Assembly: GCA_023512835.1 (NCBI GenBank)
Contig: CM042092.1
Location: forward strand, 48,508,900-48,572,899
DNA length: 64,000 nt
Direction: 5' to 3'
Origin: Taxillus chinensis
Lineage: Eukaryota; Streptophyta; Magnoliopsida; Santalales; Loranthaceae
Shown here: piece after piece, positions 9,283-19,976 of the stretch
Position numbering within the stretch: the stretch's first letter is position 1
Layout: every line of letters starts with the position of its first letter
The notes under the pieces: model-generated
What the model saw: the letters and a program-made list of their open reading frames with translations, nothing else
What the model was told of the DNA's origin: nothing
The model's database searches: none
Made by a program: the position numbers and the translations under genes

Positions 9283-10554
9283 GGTGTCGGAGGAGCCAAA
9301 ATTGGTGGGTTCATAAGGTATTCCTTGATTTTGTTAAAGACCTCCTGACATTCGTCATTCCAAACTTCGGGGTTATTTGTGCGAAGCACTTTGAAGATAA
9401 GTTCACAAGTTACAGTAAGCTGTGAGATAAAGCGGGCAACATAGTTGAGGCACCCGAGGAAGCCTCTGACTTCTTTGATAGTCTTGGTGTGAGCATGTCT
9501 TGGATGTCCTGGACCTTGTCGAGGTCGATTTCTATTCCATTTTGACAAACGAAAAATCCAGTAGTTTGCCAGATGTAGCTCCGAAGGTACACTTGGCCGG
9601 AATTAACTTTAGTTGGTATTTGCGTAATTTGTTGAATAGTTTATGCAATACTTCCACTTGGTCTTCCTCCTTTCCTGACTTGGCAATCATATCAATGACG
9701 TAAACCTCTACTTCTTTGTGTATCATGTCATGGAAGAGTGTCACCATGGCCCTCTGATTCGTTGCCCCAGCATTTTTGAGTCTGAAAGGCATGACATTGT
9801 AGCAGAAGGTGCCCCAGATAGTTGTGAAGGTTGTCCTTTCTTTGTAATCGGGGTCCATCCAAATTTGGTTGTAACCGGAGAAACCATCCATGAAAGAAAA
9901 CATGGCATGCTTCGCGGTGTTATCTACCAAGTTGTCGATATGAGGGAGTGGGAAGTTGTCTTTAGGGCTAGCCTTGTTGAGGTCAGGGTAGTCCACGCAC
10001 ATACAAACCTTCCTGCCTTTCTTTGGGACGGGCATAATGTTAGCGACCCATTCTGGGTATCGAGCTACACTAATGAATCTAGCATCCCATTGTTTTCGAA
10101 CCTCTTCCCCGATCTTCAGTATCATTGTTGGTCTCATTCATCGTAACTTCGTTGCCCTTGGCGTACATTCTAGATTTAGTAGAAACGGTGCTGCACTATG
10201 TCGATATTTAGTCCCAAAGTATCTTTGTAAGACCACGCAAAAACATCGATATAGGCTTTTAGGAGGTCGATCGATCGGCTCTTGATATCCTCGGTGATTA
10301 GAGATCGCGATCGCGATTCTTTTGGCTCGATGGGTGTCCCAAAGTTGACCGGTCTCGATCGGGACTTCGCTAGGAACAATTAGTCGATCCTTCTCTTTTA
10401 ACAGGTGTATGATGTCCTCCGGAGGCTCAAAGTTTTCTTCGACGTCGGCTTCCTCTTGCCCCAAATACCTGTTGTTCCCAATCCTGGATTGTGGTCAAAC
10501 CTTAAGCAACTCGTTTCTTCTTTAATTAGCGAGATCCTTTTTAGCTTGATCGCA
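9283..10554 (-). pseudogene. Element A reverse transcriptase and N-terminal exon sequence
   Basis: RT copies the element RNA into cDNA. Visible RT blocks are EWVANIMPVPKK, CVDYPDLNKASPKDNFPLPHID, HAMFSFMDGFSGYNQI, TFCYNVMPF and LRKYQLKL. The catalytic box at 9691-9702 reads YVID where YVDD is expected, so one catalytic Asp is lost. The upstream part (about 10138-10554) contains SCLRFDHNPG and the acidic segment found in N2 at 28250-28560. The frame shifts near 9530 and 10138. The 5' edge is the inferred acceptor side of the intron at 10555-10739. Confidence 0.88.
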
Positions 10555-10739
10555 CTTCGTTGGTAAAAGTTTGACAGTTCAACTAAAGATGATGATGTAC
10601 ACATCATGCAATGCAAGAAGATGCATTTTTGGCAAAAGTCTTATTTATAAAATATTCTGAAAAGGTTACAACCATCGTTTGGAATTTGAAAACATAATAA
10701 AATATAAACATTCCCCAACAAAGCTTCTTTGATCATTAC
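10555..10739 (-). other. Putative spliceosomal intron in element A pol, 185 bp
   Basis: On the minus strand GTAATG opens at 10739 and an AG closes at 10555. It sits between the G-patch region and RT, exactly where N2 has a 185-bp GT-AG segment. Joining the flanks keeps an open frame from the GACCTCCC exon end into the SCLRFDH segment. Ogre-type elements are known to carry an intron in this region. Splicing itself is inferred. Confidence 0.55.
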
Positions 10740-11199
10740 TTGGTCGGGAGGTCCACAATGCGCCAATTGTTCGGTTGGTGCCTCAGATATCCTTTGCATA
10801 CCCAACCCATCTCTTCTTGCTCTCCACAGCTGGCCTTCAGCATGGCTATGGTGCATTCCCTTCCTATGATCGATAAAACCGGCACTCTAGAATATAGCCC
10901 CGAGAGGTGGGAATGTCATCCTTTGCTCTTGGAGAGGCCTCTTTTCTTGTCTGGCTAAGCGGGACTCCCTTTTTCTCGTGGCTCCCCTTGATTTTTCAGC
11001 TTTGGTAGGTTTGTAGCCTAATCCATACCTTTCTCTAGTGCTTTGTATGACTAAGGGCTCCTTAATCCCTTGAGTTCATGCACCCTGACCTTGACCTTCC
11101 TTATGCCCCAGTTTAAGCATTAATGCGGCAACAATCTTTGTAGCCTTTGGGAACGAGCCTCCCATATCCAGTGACTTTCAAGTGTTTAGGACATAGGTT
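10740..11199 (-). pseudogene. Element A G-patch-like region between protease and RT, degraded
   Basis: The minus strand retains TQGIKEPLVIQ and RYGLGYKPTKAEKS (about 10990-11080). These match the G-patch-like segment of N2 (KPGQGLG...QGIQKPLTI...FGLGYVPTRAD). G-patch modules are RNA-binding glycine-rich domains found in some retroelement polyproteins. Stops and frame changes interrupt it here. Confidence 0.62.
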
Positions 11200-11853
11200 G
11201 CATTAACCACTTCGAACGAATGGTAGGAGAATTCCTGGTATGTCCTCGCTACTTTCAATGTAAGGAACAGACATAGGCTTGGTAACCAAAATCTCTGCTT
11301 CTCCGTATACACAAATGAGTTGGCCGTTTACCACAAACTTGACCTTCTGATGTAGTGTTGATGGCATTGCCCCTGCCGAGTGGATCTATGGTCTTCCAAG
11401 CAAGCAACTGTAGTATGGAGCGATGTCCATCACCTGGAACTCAACCAGAAACTCACTTGGGCCAATTTGAAAAGGGATATCTAGCATACCCACTACTTCT
11501 TGCTTTTCACCATCAAAGGCTCTTACTACCATATTAGTGGGATGCACGTGAGAGGAGTCTATTGGCAATTACTTCAGGATTTGAGTCGGCATGATGTTTA
11601 GGGATGACCCATTGTCAATCGGCACACGAGAGATAATGTGATCCTTACATTTGACAAATATATGTATGGCTTTAACGTGTCCAATAGCTTCCGAAGGTAA
11701 CTTATCTTCGCCAAAACTAAGGAAATTATCCACTACGATATTGTTGACGATACTATTTAGATTTTCCAAGGATATGGTCAAAGGGACGTAGGCCTTGCTC
11801 AAAACCTTCATGAGGGCTTCTCTATGTGGAGTTGAATCCATGAGCAAAGACAA
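11200..11853 (-). pseudogene. Element A aspartic protease
   Basis: The protease would cut the polyprotein. It carries SRVPIDNGSSLNIMP (about 11600-11645), the IDNGS.LN.MP form of the D[ST]G active site usual in Tat-lineage elements. Downstream are VVRAFDGEKQEVVGMLDIP, PYYSCLLGRPWIH and KFVV-like segments. One stop at about 11566-11568 divides the frame, and the downstream part is degraded after 11386. It continues without a gap from the gag end at 11875. Confidence 0.82.
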
Positions 11854-12152
11854 TAAGGAGATACAAGTCGGTCGCTAACCGAGTTGGTCCACAATGTTGT
11901 ACTCGCTCTGCTTGATTAGCTTAAGGAATTCGATGGAATCCCCGTCAACAATAAGAGTGTTCTTGCTACCTGGTGCAGGTATGGGGAGTAGATCATACTC
12001 TCCTCCTTTGTTTTGGTTGACCTCGGTACCTCCTTCCGATCCATAGACACGACCACTTCTCGTCTTCTTCTCGATTGTGGGGTCTCCTCTAATGACCGAT
12101 TTGCGGTGGTATTTCCAGGGCACCTGCGTTATCATTTTTTGTAAGGGAATGG
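11854..12152 (-). pseudogene. Element A gag C-terminal fragment, cut by N2
   Basis: It contains SIEFLKLIKQSEYNIVDQL, the segment just upstream of the protease in N2 and C, and VPWKY..KSVIRG..TIEKKTRSGRVY farther upstream. At 12152 the frame runs into the N2 LTR. The open frame seen up to 12303 is a chance extension into the LTR. The rest of A's gag, ORF1 and 5' LTR are not found in the window. Confidence 0.78.
12148..12152. repeat. Target site AATGG of N2 (left copy only)
   Basis: These are the five bases before the N2 5' LTR. The matching right copy is missing because N2's 3' LTR is truncated at about 33452. Confidence 0.5.
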
Positions 12153-12619
12153 TGTTGGACCCCATTTTGTCCGGGTTAGACATACTAACCCCATTTGATA
12201 TATATACCTTTTCGCCCATGCCATATACCTTATTACACAGGTCCTTAAGGATTACCCCAATTTGCACAAGATGGATACACTTACATGAACAGGGGAAGCC
12301 CAAAATGGATAACCTTTGCTACAAGTCCCTGAAGTACCCAAGACCAATACTAGGGAATAGAGGAGGAAATTTGGAAAATAACCCACTTGGCCGAGCTCAA
12401 TTCTCGATTTAAAACGAAGAAGTTATGGCCAAAACAACTTAGTTGGAAAAGTCAAACTTGCCAAAAGGCGGTCAATGCCCCCGATCAAACGCCCGAAAAT
12501 GTGCATATGTGAAATAGTCCAAAATGTCAATTTAGGCAAATACGGGTTTTCCCAAACAATCCCCAAAAGTACACCCATTTTGGCATTTTTGTGGGGGGTA
12601 AAAGGGTAATTAAAAAAAA

Positions 12620-12850
12620 ACTAGACTCATAGACTCGTAGATTCGTAAACTCGTAGACTCGAAGATTCAGAGTCTTCAAGTCTTCGGGCCTCGAAGGCCG
12701 TAGTCTACATCCAAATCTACGACCCTTGACCTTCGAGGCTACGACCCTTGACCTCTGAGGCTTCGACCCGTTGACCCGTTGACCTTCGACCCACCAAAAC
12801 TTCGACCCTTGCCGACACTTCAACCTCGCCGACACTTTGACTCTTTGACC
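12620..12850. repeat. CGAAG/GACCTTCGA-type minisatellite, N2 5' LTR
   Basis: Short repeated units such as 'ctcgtagactcgaag' and 'gacccttgaccttcgaggcta' occur here. It matches the array in N2's 3' LTR (32930-33190) and, more distantly, those in N1, C and A. Confidence 0.82.
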
Positions 12851-14881
12851 TTTGACCTTCGTTGCTTGGCATCACTCGCTGGCCCTCCCACTGATTGATC
12901 ACGGGACACGTTTGTTATGAGCTGGCCATCTGATAAAGCTATTTTTCAACGCCTGTCGGTCACATGTGCTAATAAAAACTTAAAAAAGGACAATCATGAG
13001 CTGCAGAAGTCGCAATTCCCTCCAACAAAAGGAAGAATCTAAAAATAAAAAATATGGCATCAATAATACAACATTAAATGCTGCCATCAATGCAATATAG
13101 CCAACGCCTTTAAATCAAGTCCTCTGTCCACGTGAGAAAGAGGGGAGGAGAAGGCCAGAGTTGAGCATAGAAGAAAAAGAAAAAAGAGAGATTACGCCCA
13201 GAAAGAGAGGAGATTTTCTACCGGAGAGAAAAAAAAGAAAGAAAGAAGAGAAAGATCACGTCCAGAGAAAAAAAAACAAAAAAAGAGAGGGATTTAAACA
13301 TAGAAAAGGAGATTCCGCCAGAAAAAAAAGAGAGAACTCTGCTGCCATCTTCATGCCCAGCTCCCTAAAAAAAGGGGAAATACCCAGATTTTCTCCCGAC
13401 ACTCTCCCTATCCCAAAATCAAAATCGCCCATTTTTTCCAACTCCTCTTTCCCTCTTTCTCGTTCCAGCTCTCTTTTTCCCAGAAAAACGAAAAACACAA
13501 AAAAAACAACTCCAGATTCGACCCTTGTTTTTTCTTATGTTTCCCTCACAAAAACAAAAACACAAAAAACAATTCCTTATCATTCCCCTATTCCTTACAC
13601 CCACTCCCCTCAATTCCAGCCACAAAAAATCTTAATCCCATAAATATACATCATCCTTCTTTCCCACGTTTTCTACCCAAAACCTAGAAAATTTTGTTTT
13701 TGCTTTTCATCTTCTCTCATCCCCATACATCACTGCAATCTCCAAATCAAAATCCCAGTGATTTTTGCCATTTGCGCTATTGGAACTTGGTGATTTGGTA
13801 ATTCGAGCGGGCGACCGTCGGCGAAGACAAGGATCCAAGTGGAAGCCCCAAAGTCGGTTCTATATTTATTACCTTCTTTTTTTATGTATATTCATATTTG
13901 ATGTAATATGTTTGCATGTATTTTGTTTTGTTTGTTGGGTATATGTTTTATGTTTCTTGTATTATTTATTATTTATTTTTTTTTATTTATTTATTTTTTC
14001 TATAGTTGTGGGTATATGTTGTATATGTTGTAATTGTAATATGTGAAGAATAGTAAAAAAAGAAAAAGAAAAAAGAAGTGAAAAAAAAAGAGAGAGGGTG
14101 GTTTTGTGCTTTATGTTATTTTTGTATGTCACAATCACACAATTCACGTTTTATTTTAATATGCATGTATTTTAATATGGCAATTTTAAAAAAAAAACAA
14201 ACATAAAAAAACAACAAAATGTTTTCCAAAACATTTTCAATAAAAAGTTTTTAAAATGTGTTCGAAAATGTCTCCTTGAAAAACCAACAAACAAAAAAAA
14301 CAAAAAAAAAATGTTGTGCAATAAAATGTTTTCAATAAAATGTTTTGAAAAGGTTTTAATAAAATATTTTCCAAAATGTCTTCCAAAAAAAAAAACTAAC
14401 ATGTTTTCCCAAGAAAAACAAAAAACAAAAACAAAACAAAAACAAAACGTTTTTTCACAAAACACAAAAAACCAAAAAAAAAAGTTTTCTAACCCAAAAA
14501 AAAACAAAAAAAGGAAAGTAAAAAAAAAACATATTTTCATTTTTTTAGGACCTAAGATCTTATTCTCCACTTAAAACAAAAAACCCAAAACTTTTAGGAT
14601 TCCCTTTAGAAATTTAGGGTAGATCTATTTTAACCATGACTTTAATAAATAACTTAGCTAAATAAAAATTATAGACTTTTTAGGAAACCTAACCCAATCG
14701 TGGCGAGTGCAAATAAAATTGAAAACTTCTTCCTCCGAAAATAGATACCAGAAAGGGCGCCGTAGGGGTGCTAATCCTTCCCTACAAGTAACCAACTCCT
14801 GAATCCTTCTCCGATAACGTAGACCACACCTTTAAACTACTCAAAGTAGAGGGTATCCAACCGTACCCCAAAAACAGTTGG

Positions 14882-14898
14882 TGGCGACTCTAAATTTT
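14882..14898 (+). repeat. Primer-site-like sequence inside U5 (GGTGGCGACTCTAAA)
   Basis: About 80 bp upstream of the real primer site the LTR carries TGGCGACTCT, the first ten bases of that site. The same duplicate occurs in every LTR of this family in the window (about 22663, 27175 and the reverse strand near 37795). Confidence 0.7.
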
Positions 14899-14960
14899 CT
14901 CACCATTGGTTTAGTTTGAGCTCACCCCAAATGAGCCCGGACGAAAACCGATGATGACAA

Positions 14961-14977
14961 TGGCGACTCTGTGGGGA
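14961..14977 (+). other. N2 primer binding site (tRNA-Arg type)
   Basis: TGGCGACTCTGTGGGGA starts one base after the LTR end. It resembles the tRNA-Arg primer site known from Ogre and other Tat elements, with one missing base compared with N1's site. Confidence 0.85.
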
Positions 14978-15647
14978 CTTACACACTTTAGAGAGTTAGG
15001 TCGAGAACTAGGATTAGGAGGTTATTTTAATTGTACTATTGTATATATTTAACTGTCATGATAAGTTGTTTTTTTTATTTTCTAGATATAATTGTGATTT
15101 ACTTATTTGTTATTTAATTACCATTATAGTTGTAGTTTATCTTTAAACTGTGATTTATTTATACGTTTTTAACCGCCATGATTGTTATGATTCTTGCTTT
15201 CCCTACTTGTTGCATCCATGCATAACCCTATACTCGGGTTTAATACAATTTAGGTTAGCGAGGTTCGATACGGTCCCCAGTAGCGTTGATCATTATCCGC
15301 AATGGGGCCTCGGACTCCTCACTCAAGCTTGAGGTTCTTTTAAGGCACGTCCTTTAAGATCCCCCCTCTAGTAAATCCCATGTTGTACGGAGCCCTCTAT
15401 TGAAGAAGTTTGGGAACCAACGAATAAGATAGGAGTTGCAATAGAAGCTCATCGGGGGCATTGACCCACATGTTGTTTGCTCATTCCATGCCATACTAAC
15501 CTTTGTTTTGTAAGGTAGTTTTTAAGCCATCCCTTGCACATATTAGATTTCTTACTATTGGTTTACTCTTGATCCTGTGATTGCTTTGATATATATTAAC
15601 CTGTCATCCTAACTTGTCATCATGCATAACACGATATTAATATAGGC
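14978..15647 (+). other. N2 leader between primer site and ORF1
   Basis: This is a non-coding leader colinear with N1 22761-23405, including 'gcgaggttc..tacggtccccag' and 'gggcattgacccacat'. I see no gene. Confidence 0.7.
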
Positions 15648-17088
15648 ATGGCAACTTTTAGTCATCTCCTAAAAGGCCCTCGGGATAAGGAGGTTGTCGC
15701 GATGGTGGCCCAAGCATCCTGGAGACATTCAACTTCGCCTTTGAGATTTTCCACCAGGAGAAGCCCACAAGGAAGAACATGTTATCATAGAAGGTCAGCT
15801 GGACTACACTAAGGAGGTACAGACAATATGGAGCGGTGTTCGGACGAAAGGAAAAGCATATATATATACAACAATTTGAGGATTTGCTCCATGTGACCGA
15901 GCTATTGGCCGATAAGGATATGCTTGGGGCAGCCATATATTTCTGGGAGCCTTGACGGCGGTGCTTTGACTTCAACGGCATAGATCTTGTTCCCACAATA
16001 TAAGAATACGGAAGATTATTGGATATCCCTATGGAAAACAAAATGAAGATCTATCTACCGGAGCCCAAAAGATCATGTCGAAGGCCTTTGCTAAGATAAT
16101 GGGAAAGCCGGTATGGGACTCACCAGTGGCCACAACCTATGGTGGGCGGGAATATCTTCCATGGGACACAATCAAAGAAATGATACGGACAACGACGAAG
16201 CAGGGGCGCACAAATTGCTTACACTAGCTATATATGGGCTAGTCATTTTTCCGAGGATGCTAGCCCACATCGATGGAGCAATTGTAGATTTGGTCCAACA
16301 AGTGCTCAAAGGATGTGACCCTACTCCTGCTATCTTGGTCGAAACCATTAGATCTCTTACTTACCTAAGGAGTAAGGGCTCGGGACGATTCATGGGGTGT
16401 TTGCCTCTCTTGTGCACTTGGTTGCAAGGTCATTTCCCTTGTAGTGTTTCTCGTTTTCTTGTTGTTTACCAGGTACCAGCCACAACACTACAGGATATTC
16501 CGCTTGGCAAGTGGAACCTACGTAAAGACTTTGAAAGCTGGAAAAAGAAGTTAGAGAACCTCCACGAAGCTGACATTACCTGGATTGCTCCTTGGATGCC
16601 GGTGGTCTCCATGACATATAGCTGTGGGGACTACAATTGGGTTCCACTCTTAGGACCTTAGGGAGGAACCGCATATGCACCACTACGAGGTGGGAGACAA
16701 GTTGGGCATCATCGGATTATCCCTGTGCTATTCGGCATGGAAGATTGTGACTTCGCCTATGACGAACCATGCTTACAAAAAAAGGCAAAAAGATGTATCA
16801 GGCATGGTCCACCCCACACAAGATCCAGCCCAACGATCCTAAAGCCTGGTGTTTATCCTACATACATATCTTGGAGGGCACAACACAAGCCATAGTTAGC
16901 TTCGAACATGAGAGCTATCCTCCAAGAGAATCGGACTCTAAGGTAGCGAGATCCAAAGGCTAGAAGCATCTTTAGAAGGAACTCTGCAGAGGTTGCGGCT
17001 AAGGGAAAAACAAGTAAAGACCATATTAAAGCGAAGGAGGAAGCAGGTGAGAGACCACCCCAGGAGGAAGAGGCGCCGTGCTACTTAG
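15648..17088 (+). pseudogene. N2 ORF1, DUF7745-like extra protein, broken
   Basis: This is the extra reading frame upstream of gag typical of Ogre-like elements. Its function is unknown. The start ATG at 15648 is shared with N1 and C. The region is recognisable by FSHLL..., the FD.N..DLVPT-like stretch and TYGGREYLPW-type sequence (about 16135-16165), which I associate with the plant DUF7745 family. It ends in a basic tail and a TAG at 17086. Several frameshifts (for example near 15710, 15960, 16060 and 16230) break it. The best remaining block is 16113-16661, read out of frame. Confidence 0.72.
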
Positions 17089-17362
17089 GAGATGACTGGA
17101 AGAATGCCTTAAGATCATGTAGCGATAGCTTTCATTTTACATGGCATTTCGAAGCATTGAATGTTTGTATTGTGTGTTTTGTTTGTAATAAAGTTGTTTG
17201 TTTCTCTAACCCTTCGCATATACATCCATGCATACATACATATCAACTAAAAAAAATCAAATAAAAATTCCCTTATACCTAGGTGGGTAGCAGCCTTTCT
17301 CCAGGATTGCACACTCTTACAATCTCGGATCTCACTGCAATCAGGAATCACGACCACAAACA
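17089..17362 (+). other. N2 spacer between ORF1 and gag
   Basis: This spacer is non-coding and conserved in N1 (24828-25095) and C (60722-60997). It includes 'aataaagttgtttgtttc' and 'caggattgcacactcttacaat'. Confidence 0.65.
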
Positions 17363-19650
17363 ATGGCGGAAGAAACAGAGAACAGACTCATGGGGTTGGA
17401 ACAATCACAACAAACCTGCGCAGGGCAAATGGCTTTGATGATGGATATGCTCACCAAGCCGATCAAGAAAGAGAAAGAATCCCGGCAAGAGGAACCCTGA
17501 CGGGGGGAACTACCAATCACCATCAAGAGTAGGGGCGAGGAAGGTTCAACCGCCCAATCGGCTCCAAGCCAAGCACCCACCTATCATCCTGCTATGGCAC
17601 AACCCCAACTCCAAATCAAACTCACTTCACTAGGCCCACATCGGGACATGTAATGGAGGTAACGGGGTCTCCGGCCCCGAAGGAGGACATCGAGTCCCCT
17701 GCTTTAAGATGACTGGAGGAAAGATTGAAAGCCATAGAAGGCATCAATAGTTATGGCATGACTAGCCCACAAGACTTATGTCTAGTCCCTAGAGTGGTGC
17801 TGCCACCAAAGTTCAAAATGCCGAGTTTGAGAAGTTCAACGGGACCCAATGTCCGAAGACACATCTAGCCATGTATTGTCAAAAGATGGCCGCTTATCCT
17901 GGTGAAGACAAGCTCCTCATGCATTGTTTCCAAGAAAGCCTAACTAGGGCATCCCTTCGTTGGTACTTTCGGCTAAATGGAAACCGCATCAAGACATGGA
18001 AAGAATTAGCTACTTCCTTCTTGGCACAATACAAACATGTCACCAGGTGGCACCGGATCGACTAACCCTGCAGTCTATGGAAAAGGGATCCAAGGAAAAT
18101 TTCAAAGATTATGCACGAAGATGGAGAGAGGCCGTTGTGGAGGTCCAACCTCCCCTTACTGAAAGAGAACTCACTACTCTTTTTATCAACACACTAAAAG
18201 GCGTATACTACGAGAAGTTGATAGGTAACGTCTCTAGTAGCTTTTCGATTTGGTTGCATCCGGTGAACGTGTAGAAAGTGGAATTAAAGGAGGAAAGCTA
18301 AAGGGTGATGCGGGCGAGGCATCAAAAAGGTTTCAACCACCAGCAAAGAAGAAAGAAAATGAGACCAACCTGGTATACCCATCGCACCCGCCGATACAAC
18401 CAACATTCTACCAAGCACCAGGGTGCTACGAGAGGGTCATCGGTAGTCGCCTATGCCGCACCTGCTCCTGCTCCCCAATTCACTACCTACTTACCACAAG
18501 GAGGGTATCTATTTCCATATCCAATGGCACTAAACCCATTTCAACCGGGAGCACCGTACCAAGAGTACGGACCGAGACCTATGTTCCAAGGACAGGGGCA
18601 ACCAAAGGCCCAGACTCAACAGGCGAGGAGCGAGTAAGGCTCCTCGTTAACCACGACAAGAGTTTGACCCAATTCTAATGACTTATGCGAATTATACCCC
18701 AAGCTTTTAGAGGCAAGGATGGTAACCCTTATACCCTTGGGAGAAATAAAGACTCCTCCCTCGGCCTGGTACAAGCCGGATGCCGGATGTGAATATCATA
18801 CGGGTGGAGTTGGACATGATATCGAAAATTGTATAACATTCAAGAGGAAGTTTCAGGCATTGAAGGATACGAAGTGGCTAGACTTTTTCTGCACCGACCG
18901 GGACGCCAAATGTGAATAGCAATCCTCTCCTAGAACAACTGCAACAATGTTGCCAGGTATCGAGAATGAAGGACGGGTGGAGAAGGTCTCCCAAGTACAA
19001 ATGGAGAAAACATATTTGTTTACCCTCTACAAGGAGCATGGCTATATACTTGCTAAAGACACACCGGAGGTAGGAAAGGGAATATATGGGGAAAAACAAT
19101 GCCCTTATCCCAAGATGTCGCGGGGACATGACATTGCGAGAATGTAGTGAGTTTTCCGAGGTGGTGCGAAAACTCATGGACTAAAGGATGATCGAATTCT
19201 CCAGGGAAGAGACAGACAGTCAAAGCCACATGATCCAAGGAGACATGTCATACAAACCATCATGGGTGCCAACCTCCCTTGTCTTGAATGTTAAGACTCC
19301 AGACATCCCACTACTGCTTCATGGAATTACACCTCTCACCATATATGTCTCTGCCCCTTTCCCCTACAAGACAGATAATGTAGTCCCATGGAACTACAAC
19401 TGTGAGGTAGTTCAGGGAGCCACCATAACAGAAAAGAAAACCCAGAGTGGTCGTGCTTATGCCCTTGATATGGTTATCAAGCAAGGAAAGAAAAAGCTAT
19501 CGAACCAGACATTGAGCCAACACTGGAGGTAACAAAGAAAGGAACACCAGTCACTGAAGAAGAGATAACAGAATTTCTGAAACTCATGAAGCAGAGCGAT
19601 TATAACATTGTGGACCAGCTGAGTCGACAACCGGCTCGTATCTTGTTGCT
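17363..19650 (+). pseudogene. N2 gag (Tat/Ogre-like), frameshifted
   Basis: Gag would form the particle shell and bind element RNA. The start MAEETENRLMGLEQSQQ at 17363 is shared with C. A capsid-like part follows (KMAAYPGEDKLLMHCFQESL, then TSFLAQYKH) at 17871-18060, then FKDYARRWREAV at about 18100. A proline/tyrosine-rich linker leads to a zinc knuckle CEYHTGGVGHDIENC at 18788-18832. A second knuckle at about 19100 has lost a His (CPYPKMSRGHDI). Stops and frameshifts occur near 17500, 18063, 18274, 18680, 18919, 19147 and 19532. The product would not be made whole. Confidence 0.86.
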
Positions 19651-19976
19651 CTCATTAATGATGGATTTCTAACCTCACCGTGAAGCACTCATGAAATTTC
19701 TAAGCCTAGCCTATGTTCCTCCAACCATCCCGGTGGCGAATGTGGATAGACTCACTAGTAACCTCATTATAAACAACGTCATCAGCTTTGGAGATGATGA
19801 GCTTCCCCAAGAAGGAAAGGGGCATATAAAGGCTCTGCACATCATAGTCAAATGTAAGGAGCACACCATAGCTCGAGTACTTATCGATAATGGCTCTGCC
19901 TTGAACATTATGCCCTTACATATACTGCAACAATTGTCGATCGATGCATCCTATATGCGCCCTTGTACAATGAAGG
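19651..19976 (+). pseudogene. N2 protease, N-terminal part (split by N1)
   Basis: It includes FGDDELPQEGKGHIKALH and the active-site segment ARVLIDNGSALNIMP at about 19874-19918, then RPCTMK at the N1 insertion point. The rest of the domain resumes at 27257 in the same coding order. This stretch from 19691 to 19976 is uninterrupted. Confidence 0.88.
19972..19976. repeat. Target-site duplication GAAGG of N1, left copy
   Basis: It is repeated exactly at 27252-27256. Removing N1 plus one copy restores the protease sequence, as seen in C. Confidence 0.92.

Larger units (their letters stand above)
12153..14959 (+). repeat. N2 5' LTR (Tat/Ogre-like), 2807 bp
   Basis: It starts TGTTGGACCCCATTTTG and ends ACCGATGATGACA, with a tRNA-Arg-type primer site right behind. 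It is colinear with 19977-22740, 25096-27251, 32463-33452 and the C LTR. It contains a TCGAAG minisatellite (about 12620-12850), a purine-rich tract (13140-13330) and long A- and T-rich tracts (13900-14570). The open frames inside are low-complexity. Confidence 0.92.

Noticed and set aside
13161..14574. Lys-rich and Phe-rich frames (also 20990-22321, 25183-26845, 38149-39788)
   Set aside because: They come from A/G-rich and A/C-rich tracts in the Tat/Ogre-like LTRs. They recur only because the LTR recurs and have low-complexity composition.
18250..18678. A separate host protein in N2
   Set aside because: It is an out-of-frame shadow of the gag Pro/Tyr-rich linker; the matching gag frame is 18305-18637.
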